From positions 3,720,001 to 3,784,000 of the forward strand of contig JAVHKY010000013.1 of assembly GCA_035079385.1 (NCBI GenBank): a DNA stretch of 64,000 nucleotides. Direction: 5' to 3'. Below are positions 37,301 through 49,300 of this stretch, piece by piece. The position numbers were made by a program, and so were the translations under genes. Position 1 is the first letter of the stretch. Each line of letters begins with the position of its first letter. Origin of the DNA: Aspidiotus rigidus. Lineage: Eukaryota; Arthropoda; Insecta; Hemiptera; Diaspididae. The notes below the pieces were generated by a model. The model was not told the origin of the DNA. It worked only from the letters and a program-made list of their open reading frames with translations, and ran no database searches.

Positions 37301-40300
37301 GGACTGTAAAAATGTTGATCTACCCCAAAGTTGACTTGGAGGATAAAATTGGTGTCAAAATTCTGTTCTTAATTTGTACTTTTGATGCTCCAAAGTTTCA
37401 GAATTTGTGCTTCCATCCTTCATTCTTTAAAATGGATCAAAGTAATTGAACCCTGTTCAGGACCATACCAAAAAAGGGATTTCTGACACTACTGCGAAAC
37501 AAAAGATACCACGGAAACCTTGACGAGACAGGCTGAAGAACGCCAAAATGGAAAAGCTCGTGATCCGTTCCTCTCAAGCGTTCTTTCATTGCCAAGTTTG
37601 TATGTATTGCTCTTTTTCCGAATTTATGTCTTTTGTCTCACCATGTCCGTACCCGTAATTTGAAAATTTGCGAGTACACCCCCCTACCCTCTCCTGAGAG
37701 TGAACGTGCGCGTACGCGTAGAAATGTGTACCGCGTGGGTGATTCAAAAATTTGCGAGTACGACCCTTACGGTGCATGTTGATCAAAAAGGTTGTAGGTA
37801 GCCTCCTTTACGCTGGGTTCTTTCCAGACCTAGCTTTAAACTAGGTCTAGGCTTCCTGTACCCCTTGTCGAACATTGTTTGCTCTATGCAGTGTATACTG
37901 GCTGTATACCAAGAGTGTACTATAATAACGTTATACTAGGCTTCAAGTAGGTCCACGCCTCCCTATACGAAGTCGAGGCTGACCAGGAAAGGGGCGAACG
38001 AGCCCCACGAAAGCTGATAGCTCAAAATAATTCTCATACCAGATTTATACGACACCAAGAAAGGAGGCGAACGAGCGGAGCATTTTGGCAGTCGACTTGC
38101 TGTCGATGGACTCCAAATCAACGTCAATTTTGAATCGACTTTTGGCCAAAATTGCAAGGCGATTTGGAGTCGAAATGGTTCAAGATACACCACAGCTCTT
38201 CCCAGGAAATCAAGAAAAAAATTCTAAATGAAAATAAACTAGCCTATACAAAAATATCTTTCAATAAAATTATTTCAAAAAATAAATAATACCTATCTAA
38301 TAATATTGAAAAACTAGGAATATATTATCTGGATGAAGAATAAAATCAATTGTCTTTTCAAAAAGAAAAATATATACTATGTATAGATAAAATCATTTAT
38401 AACTTCTTAAAAACTTTTCCACCTTACCCCACTCTACTCAATTGATTACAGGCTAACTGACCCAAATTTTTAGCAATAATTCCATCACATTGCAAGCTAT
38501 TGTGAGCGGCGCGGCGCTTTTACGAAACGATCATTTTAAAAGCGGACGGGAATTAAAATTCATGTACATACGTACAATCGCACGATGATACGTAATACAG
38601 TAGGTAATTTAATTCAGTGTGTGGCCCATTAATCTTACGTACGTACAATGAAGGCGACTATGATTTTGCATGAAAATCTCATCCGCGAAAGCGGGCACTG
38701 TACTCACAAAAATACGTTCGTCTCTCAGGAACTTCCAGACAGTGTCACGATTTTGTGTCAACTGGTTTGCTAAACACACAGTGTGTCAATACACTCGCCT
38801 CTGTACCAACACGAAATAATTCGTATTCATATGCACTCTCGAGTTGATTTGTAGTACGTTGATGAGAGTATGCATACAACTCAAACAAAGAATTTGATTC
38901 GAACATTCAAAATATTCACCATAAGACGACTTACTTCTTGCGTCACGCGTCGAATGACTGTACTCTATAGTAGATTCAAGTAATTCGCTTAAGCTTTCAT
39001 CGAATACTGAGCCACAAGTCGACTCTGTGAAATAGAATTCGGATCCAATACAGCTCTTAGCATACAGGTGTACGCTAGGCCTAGTTTAAGCCTTCTATAG
39101 GCTAAGTCCATCAATGGAGGGAGAAGGGAGGGAAAAGTTTAAGCCTACCACAGGCTAGTATTAGTCTAAAAGCGTATACTAGGCAGGCCCAGGTTAAAGC
39201 TAGTACAGCCTATTCAAGTCTATTTCAAAGCTAGTATAGTCTAAAGACAGCATAGCTTAATATACTGTATGCTAAGACTAGGAAATTAGAATTCGAACTC
39301 GCAGATTTCTGGATCTGGTCGAGGATTCGAGCAGGTGAGGGGGGGGGGATAATTCGCCATATGACATGAGGGAGACTTAGACAAATTTTGACTCTCGAGC
39401 TATATATGATAGGAGGGGGACTTGGAAAAATTTCGACTCTCGAGCTATATATGATATGAAAGGGACTTGGAATATATAGCTGGAGATTCGAGAAAAATTT
39501 AGACTCTCAAACTATAATATATTATACTAGGCTTATAGTAGGTCTAGGCCTTCTTTATACTAGCTTTATCTAGGTCTAGGCATCCTTGAATTTTCAATAC
39601 CAAATCCCATTTGACTCATAAAACAGGTTCCCTGCGTTCCTCGTTCAACTTCGTTAATGAAGCCGTGTTTTTCTACATCTGTCAACAGATATTCTTAAGA
39701 GTCCCGTCAATTACCTGTAGACGGCAAACGTCGGACCTATCCACCAGAACATTCACTTTCTTTTGATATTCGAGCATACGGGAGGAAAAATGTTGAATTC
39801 TTGGCTCGAAGACGCATAAGGTAGAAGGCAGTTTGATTCAGCGTTCTTATAATTCAATACAGTCTACAAACATTTTCAGGTAAAAGAAAGCTCCAGCAAC
39901 GAATTACGACGCGCCTTCAAAATTAAAGTCTAAAAACTTACATCCTCGTTTTCGACCTAATGAACGCATAAATTTATGAGGTCGGCCAGATTAAAAGCAG
40001 GAACAATTGGAACAATTGTTGCTTTTTTTTCCTCTCGTTTCAATTTAATCAACAGGTTCTCATTCGTCTTTCATATTACGGTAACAAATTAGACTTTGTA
40101 CATCCGCGGAACGTCGGCGTCGTCCCTATACACGTGATTGTTGTCACTTGTACTACATGAATATACAATCGTGATAGGGTGTCGACATGCCGGTACGTTT
40201 ATTTTCAGTTGAATTTAATTGTCCGCACGATTATAATACATAATAATAATGATGTTAATTCGCAAATCGCTACCCGCTATCAGAAAACGACGAAATCGGC

Positions 40301-43300
40301 GAGCAACGTGTTATCTGATACGGAGCGGCAACCTGAGCCTGGTGTGTCGCTGTTTAGATCATTAATCTAGATTTTCATGCTACAATTCTACTAGCCTATT
40401 GCTTCGCGTACCCGTGCGTACAATCGTAATTTTGAATTTGACGGCCAGAAGAGAATTCGTTATCTCTTAAACGCTTGGAAGAAAAAAGAGTACGAATCCG
40501 TGTGTGGATAAGAGTGATGCTTCACAGGAGAACGATTATTAAGTACCTATTCTTTATCTGTAATGGGTAATATGATTTCCTAAATACAATATCGACCACC
40601 AATTCTACGGGAAAATGGAATAAAATTTCTCTTTTTTCCATACACAGATACATTATATTAGTATACTACGATATTTCTTTTTCTTATAATGGCGATCACA
40701 GTACTGTACCTACATCTTCATTGAGTCGATTTTTTTCTCAGTCCAACTGCGAACTTTGAACGTCAATTGTTCATTGGACTACCTTCAGTGAAATATTATG
40801 CATTAGTGTTTTTTTTTCTGTTGTAACTTCGGAACAATGATATATTCATATATGCCATTAAAACCCCGAATTTCACCAATCTTGATCGGAACGCATGTAA
40901 GGTATCTAGGAAAAACTATTAAAATCTTGACTTAATGGTTATAAGTATGTACATCCTAAACATAAAATAGATTAAATTTTGTCAGTATGAAAGTACAGAA
41001 CACGTTGATGGCAAGATGGGATAAGAAAAGGTGATACTTTGTGGAGAGAGTACGACACTATTTTTAAACCCTGACTATGCTTACTTCTCGTCACATCTCA
41101 CCCTCCTGATTTTGGACTAAGCTCAGTACATATGTTCTGCTAGGTCTGAGCTTAAAAAGCATACCATACCCTATGATTTTGTTTAGTCTCTAAATAAACT
41201 TTATAGGAAAAGAAGCGAACTACTAAGAATAAATAAAAAAAAAAAAAGAAGAAAAAATTGAATTAAACTTGACGAGTAAAATAATAAGACAAAAAATCAG
41301 GGAACATCGAAAAAATAGAGATGAACTAGTAATAGAAGAAATTCTGAAAAATACAAAAAGTACGAAAGAAATAAAAAAGCATATGTCACTGGGAAAGAAC
41401 TTGATAACCTACCTTCAGGACAATGATGGATGCAAAATTTATAATAGAAATGGAATAAATAAAGTAGCCACGGAGTTTTTTCTAATCTTTATACAGGTTG
41501 TGAAAGCAATCGCACTAGAGGTCAAAATAAATCAGATTATAATGTAGGGGGAATAGAGGTGGATGGTCAGAATCTGAATCCAGTCTTAGAAGCAGAACCA
41601 GAGTTTTTAGAAGAAGAAATAGAGGTAATAATAAGCAAACTAAAAACAAAAAGAGCACCGGGTCACGACAATATTAGGAATGAACATCTAAAATATGGGG
41701 GGAAGACCTTAATTAGAAAAATACAAAATTATTTAATAAATTACTTGAAGAACAAAAAATAGTCGAAGATTGGAAGAGAGCGGATATAATTATATTACAT
41801 AAAAAAGGAAACAAATACGATATAAAAAACTATAGGCCCCCAAGTTCATCACCTGTAATAGCAAAAGTGTTCTCAAGAGCAATAGGAAACAGAATTAGAG
41901 AAAGGTTAATGGAACAACAAACTGATGTTCAGGCTGGATTCAGAAAAAGGTACTCAACTATAGACCACTTACAAGCAGTAAATCAGATTATAGAAAAATC
42001 GAATGAATATCAAATAAATCTACAGATAGTATATGAGCGACTAAAAAAAAACTTTTGATTCAGTGGACCACCTCTACTTAATTGAATCACTCAAAAAACA
42101 AGGGTTACCAAAAGTATACATAAACATAATATCAGACATGTACACCAATAACATGGCTAGAATAAAAACAGACAAGGTAGGACCGTATTTCAAGATAAGA
42201 AGGGAAGTAAGGCAGGGAGATCCGTTGTCGTCCATCGTCTTATTTGCATGCTAGAAGAAATTTTCAAGAAGTTAGACTGGGAGTCGAAAGGGATAAAAAT
42301 AAACGGAAAAAATTTAAGTAATCTGAGATTTGCTAATGATGTAATACTGTTTGAAAAAGAAAAAACAAAAATAGACCAGATGATAGAAGAACTTGATGAG
42401 GAAGGGAGGAAAGGAGGACTAGAGATGAACCTAGGAAAAACTGAAAGACTAGTACCAGATAATGAGGAGAACTGTAAAGCAGAACTAGAAGTAGACAAAT
42501 TAAATAGAGTTACAGAGACTATTTACTTAGGCCAAACAATCAGCTTTAACAAAAGATTAGAAAAAGAAATAAATAGGAGAACAACTTTGGCTTGGAACAA
42601 ATTTTGGAGTCTGAAATGCGTATTTAAGGGTCCCTACCGAAATCATCAGAAAAGTAAAATATTTAATAGTTGTATTCTCCCAACCATGACATACGGAGCG
42701 CAAACCTGGGCATTAACAGAAAAACAAGAAAACAAGATTAAAGTAACACAGAACAGAATGGAACGCTCAATCTTAGGAATAAAAATTAGAGATAAAATAC
42801 CATTGAGAACAATAAAAAGAAAATTAGAAGGAAACGAAGATGCCATCAAAGTAGCACGCAGAAGAAAATGGGATTGGGCAGGTCATATATCAAGGATGGA
42901 CGACAACAGGTGGCCTTATAGAACTACTTTTTGGCAGCCTTATAGTAGAAGAAAAAAGGGAAGACAGAAAACTATAGGTGGAGAAAAGACTTTGATGACT
43001 TCCTAAGAAACCCCCTATTCCACAGAGTGGCTAAAGATCGGTCGGAATGGAATAGACTGAGGGAGGCCTTTGCCCACAAACAGGGCCAGCGATGAGACGA
43101 GTTCGATCTGTAGGAAATAAAGAATGATTGTACAAAAAATATCGCTAATAAAGGCTATTATTATTATTATTATTATTATTATTATGCTTAATTCTCGTCA
43201 CATCTCACCCTCCTGATTTGGGACTAAGCTCAGTACATATGTTCTGCTAGGTCTGAGCTTAAAAAGCATACCATACCCTATGATTTTGTTTGGTAACGCT

Positions 43301-46300
43301 AATGTGACCAACCAAGTCGAAAATTCTATGACCCACTTCTAGGAGACCACAATAAACCAAAGGTCTTCAATTTGACGATAATTGGAAGGAACAAGGTTGA
43401 TCCGTACTTAGTTATGGGTAGCGTAGTGAAGCAAATTTTTTCGAAGCAGGCAGAAAATGATTATTAGGATGCAGTTGAAAGTTTTGAAACTGCGAGCGGG
43501 GAACCCGCAAGATCCGTATTCCATTACGGAGGGTCTTCAAAAAGTAGAACATATAGAAAATCCTATCATATTATATAGCTGGAGAGTCAACATTTTTCCA
43601 AGTCCTCCACCTATCGCATAAAACTCTAGAGTCAAAATTATTCCAAGTCTCTTTCCCCCGTGACGTCATCAATCTCGACCGCTCACGCGGATACGAAAAT
43701 TTTCTGAAAGTACCTCCTTACAAAAGGGATAGCGGGATCCCCGCTAAAAAATTGGCTTTTTGTTTCTCATCCAAATTTTTTTTTTTTTTTTTTTTTGACT
43801 TCTAGCATCCAAATTTACCGGCTTCGGTCTTGAAACATTCGACTTTCAGCTAGCTTTTAACTTCTGCTGACATAGAGAAAAAAGGAAGTTAGAAAGAGAA
43901 TGGAGGAGAGGGGGGGGGTAACACAGAAAAAGAAAGGAAAAACTAAATAAATAAAACTTTCATATTTTCGCCTCCCATCAAAAAATATTTTTGGATGTTT
44001 GACTTTCGACATTTTGGCGTTAAAATTCTCCGGCTTTTGGCTTACAACTTCCAATTTCGGCTAGTTTCCAACCTCTGATGAAATATAAACGTAACAAGAG
44101 AAAAATGTGGCAACAGTTTGATACCTAGGTAAATTATTAATAACACTATACTGAATAGCTATCGAGTCAACTGCTTGTCTTCGATTGATTCTAGAACGCA
44201 AATCCAAATCCGTTTTCCTTTTTTTCGACAATATTACGTCACGTTTTTGAGTACATAAGTTTCTATTCCACATTGGAAACAAATGATAATTTGGTAAAGT
44301 GGTACATGAAAATCTAGCTCGAATCTTCCTTCATCACAAATCAAAAGTTGAGAAAGATTTGGTATCCTTCAAAATTAATAATTTGCGATCTTTCGGAATA
44401 TTGTGTTTCAATGCTGTTATCGTGATCATTGTTCCAGAAAATTGCGAATTACTTATTCAAAGGATATTCGCATCAGGCCACAAGTGTAGACGCGCTAGTG
44501 TCGTGGACGAAAAGGTGATCACTTGAAAATTTACATAAGAGCGTAAGTTATTTCAACTAGCTATATCTCTGTTGATACTGAAAAAAAAGTACCACTTATA
44601 ATGACCTTTTTTGACTCTCTTGACTAGTATGAAACTCATAAAAATAAAAATTTCACCAATTATCTGAAACATCACCTTTTCGTGCAGTTTCCACAAATGG
44701 CCGCTATAGTAAATGTAGAGGGCTGCTCTTTTGGGGCCGGACGCGAATTGAATTGTTCTAATCCTTTGATTTGTGATAAAGGAAGATTCGAGCTAGATTT
44801 TCATGTACCAGTTTATTGTTTTCAATGTGGTATGATGTTCTGAATATAATATGACGATACATGGTTACTCAAAAATCGTGACGTGATAGCGAAAAACAGA
44901 AAATGGATTGGAGTTTGCGCGTTGAGAATTAACTGAAGACAAGCAGTTACTAGAAAAAATGATACTCTTTTCCATCTTTTCTCATTACAATGGTACCTAT
45001 CACGTTATCTATGGCATTCTTATTCGACAATCAACGTTGGTCCTCTGCAGTTTAAAACATTCACACTTACAAGAAAATCTACTAGGTTCGCTGACATGGT
45101 GACAAACGTGTTTTTCTTTGGTAAGTGAACAAGGACTGATCGAGTACAAAATTTTTGCAACCACTTCTGTTTCAATCCCAGCTAGTAATTTTTTCAAGTC
45201 TTTTATTCATACAGATTTACGGCAAAAAATTTCCAAGTTTATGAATTAGGTCAAGGTCATTAAAGTCACCGTGAAATTTGCGTCAATTGCGCCACGCAAA
45301 TATACAACGTTTTTAATGACGTCATGAGCTAGCAAATCCCTTTATTAAGAGCAGGGCTTGCATAATAACAGTTATCTATCAGGACTAACAATAGTTAAAA
45401 AGAAAAAACAAAAAAAAGGGCGGTAGTATCGTCAATAGTTTGAAAACTGTTCCTTTTTTCATCAAAATCATAAAATTGGTGCGAACTATAAGTGAAAATT
45501 GAAACTTTGCGCCAGTTCAGTGAATTAAGATCAGTTGAGGGGTACCAGTAGTGCAATGGGCATTGTACAATTGTTTCTAGTCGCGTCCATCATCTAGTAA
45601 CCCGGGCTGCTTAGCCAATATGGGCTGCTTAGCCAATCATATTGGCTAAGAATTTAGCTAAAAGCTAACACTTCAAATTGATTGGCTTCGGCTATCAGCT
45701 AACGGCTAACCCAGTTTCATTTGCTAACCAACATCTAGCTAATTTTAGTCCAAAATAAAATGGCCAACGGCTAAGAGCTAAAAACTTACGGCTGAAAGTA
45801 AGGTAGGGGTCACTCCAATGTGGAGGGGTGAGGTGAAGGGAAGAAAAAATATTAGCCATTAGCAATTCCGATTTGAATGGCTAACAGCTAAGCTAATGGC
45901 GAATGTGATTTCATTAGCTAGCCAATTTTTGATAAAAATTGCTCAACTGACAGCTCATGACTTCGGCTTAGCTAAGCAGCCGTGCTAGTAACATGAAGTT
46001 GAGATGCATTCCTGGACAGACTTTAAAAAAAAAATAACGATCAGAAGAAAGGTATCAATAGGGTGCGCCAAGATGATGTTAACAATTGAATGGGATTTTG
46101 CACTAAATTTGTTCAAGGGCAAAAGCGCGGAACGTTACATGTAAACTTCAATTGTACAAATTTTTATGTCAATTTTATCTTCAATATACGCCAAATACGA
46201 AACCTCAATGACTTTTTCGAATTAAGTTATGGACCAAAATGTGCCGAAAATTGACCAATTTGCCAAAATTCTTAAAAATTAAAAATCGTTCAAACTATCA

Positions 46301-49300
46301 TATTTATAACTTGATTTGAAAATGAAATTTAACGCTGATTACGAAAAAAATATCTGAATAATCTTATAAAACTTGAAATTGGGGGAATTTTCATTTTCTA
46401 TTTTGGGAAATCCTCGCAAGTTGGTCAATTTTTGGCACATTTTGCTTCATAATTTGTCTCAGAAAAGTTGTAGAAAGTAGGGTAGGGGCACAAATTAAAC
46501 TATTAAAGATAAAATTGAGATACAAATTTCGTACATTTAAATTATACATGTAATATTTCCTGTTTTTGAGCTACAACAAATTTAGTCCAAATCTCCATTC
46601 AACTGTCAACATCATTTGGACATACCCTGTACATCCGTAGCGTAAGTACTTTTCTCTTGATCGACATTTTCCATCCAAACTATTGATAGTATCGTACTAT
46701 TGTTTACATTAGTGATGGGCGGCAGTCGATAGTTTCGTGCTATCGATAGTCCCAAAATTTTTTCAAAAGTATTAATTATTGAGGCTATTGATAGTCCCGA
46801 TAGATTTCCTTGAAACTACCGATAATTTATACAGAAAATGTCGATCAAGGGAAAAGTACGTATGGTACACACAGGACGGAGTCCTCTTCTCTGACCGTTA
46901 TTTTTTTTGAGATACCTTTAAGGAATGCGTCTTAGTGTTACTAGATGATGGACGCGACTAGAAACATTCATATATACGTGATGCCATGCCCATTGCACTA
47001 CTGGCAGTGCCCAACTGATCTCAATTCATTGAACTGGCGCACATTATTTGTCAATCTTCACTCGTCATTTCGCACCATTTTTGTGATTTTGATAAGGGAT
47101 GTACATAGCCTAACTAGAAGATTGCTAGGAAATTCATCCAAAAATTTACCGATCCATTTTAAATGTGAATGGAGAATTTACGAGATCTCTCATCAATGTC
47201 GGTAATTCACTTCAGAAACGTGGCAGCAAATTAGGGCAAATTTTTAAATCTTCATCCAGAAGTCTATATCGTTCAGGAGTTGAAGGTAACATTGTTGCTC
47301 TGTAATTGAAAATGAGAAATTCGAATTTATAAAATACATTAATAAATCCTGGAGAGCGTGTCCGTACCTCGTCCGCCCGTCAACAGTACAATGATAAGTT
47401 CTGTTTTTAAACATTTCGAATAGATATTCAAACACGCGCCCGGGAACAATATCGATTGTATTTAGAAATTTATTAGCCAGTGGAACCGCGCCAATTAAAC
47501 CGGTACCAATATTCAAACCTATCACCGTAAGTGTATAGCTCTATTAAGGTCAAACGAAATCTGTTTACATTACAACACAAATCGTAAAAAAAAGCATAAA
47601 CTTTTTATTTTTTCGCTGCTTTTCATGAGAATCGCTTCCTATATAATTGTACAAAGATTAGTCTGTTGTGCAGTAATTCGTACGTTTACTTTCGTAAAGA
47701 AGATCAGATAGGTACGTATACGAACAAATATTTTCTGCGTTGAAGAATTGATCGATGATTTTAACATTTTGAAATAGAATCTGAAAAACAGTCAAACTAT
47801 TTTTAAAAAAATCCTCCCTCATCCTTTCTCCGTGCCGGTCCTAGGCCCGGAAAAGTAGGACGATCGCCCTAGGCTTCGCGCTTTTGGTCCCTGCGCAAAA
47901 TCAAGACTGTTTTTAACGTATGGGCTACAATTATGTTCTTATTCATCATTTTTGAGGTACGGTGCTCCGAAGCACTTCAAATTCAGGTGCAATAGTTTGG
48001 ATGTACATAGGAGGAGATGGTGTTTTTACCCGCCATTGCCCCAGGCCTCGCAAATGGAAGGGCCGGGACAACGAAGTCGGGACGGTCGTCCATACGCTCG
48101 ATATATTCTTGCTAAAAAGAACGGCAATGTACCAGTAAAGAACAAACTCCCCGCTTCCCGCGTTCAAAATACGAACTTTTATCGCGGAAGACAAGATGAA
48201 GAAATTAGCGAAAGTAGAATCGACTCTCGGCTTCAAATGGTGTCCCACCTTATCGATATACAAGGTTGACCTTGACATCTTCCGCAATTCTAAACTTATG
48301 ATCGTTCAAACGAAGAAGTGCTGTGATCATTCTGAACTACCGGAAACAGCTTCCTCTTTCTCAAAACAATAAACTAAATTAGCAAACAGAGAAGCACTCG
48401 AAAAATTGAGGGAAGCGCATCGAGAAAACTGCTTCACAGCACCCCTGCTCAGGCAGATAAGGAGATCCTTTAAAGTATTGCGCTAGTAAAAGACAAGTTT
48501 TTACACCAAATTACGAGTTTTTCCCCATAACCCAGAAAAAAACAACGTGATCACACTTGTGCTCCAAAGAGAAGAAAGTAGCGAGGTCGAGGAAGTTTTG
48601 AAGGACTTCTAGTGTACGAGACTCGACTCGACTCAACGTCAATATCAATAGTGGTCAAAGTTGGCTTTACCATGGAGAGCTTCGAAGAGGCCAAAAGAAC
48701 GTAAACGTTTACCGTCCCAAGTCCGGTGGAACAGAAAAATAATTGAAATCTTCGTGAAATGATATGCCACAGAAACAACAAGTAGAAAAACAATTAGGTA
48801 ACTACTCTTCAATGGGTTTATATCTAGCCCATGCGAGTGTTCCACGCAGATTTGCATATCGTATTAGTCTACACTATATCTAATACACGCACGTGATTAA
48901 CTGAAAAAGGCCCAAATTAGTTGGAAGATAAAGGTGTACCTAAATTAATAAGGAGCGATTATTATTTACGTAGTACGTGAGAAAAAGATGATTCAAAGAT
49001 AAAGATTTAATTTGGAAAAAAACGATAGAAAACCAAAAATACCTACTCAGAATGAGTAACCGGATGAAGTTATACAAATGATCTATTGTTCTAAATGTAT
49101 AGGCAGAAAGATAAGCTCACGCTGGGCTACTTTTTTGCCTGTTGCAACAGTTACAAGATGGAAATTAACCCTCTTGACAGTTTTAATATAAACGCAACTT
49201 CGAAAACGTCACAATACATAACTGATTCACCAATCGCGAACTATTTCAAGCTTGCCTAAACCAAACGATGAAATCCAAAACCCTGCGTAACTTATCGAAA

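Larger units (their letters stand above)
45461..47103. repeat. nested foldback, outer inverted arms
   Basis: The left arm 45461-45601 continues at 45985-46050 after an inserted MITE. It pairs with the right arm at about 46880-47103. Landmarks are GTTTCTAGTCGCGTCCATC with its complement at 46937-46965, GTAGTGCAATGGGCAT, and GCGCCAGTTCA. The spacer contains a second palindrome (46060-46630) and CTATCGATAG-type repeats. The whole structure lies in hexosaminidase intron 1. Confidence 0.75.

Noticed and set aside
47946..48287. Overlapping frames on both strands in a GC-richer patch
   Set aside because: Neither translation resembles a known family; kept only as a remark within the intron description.
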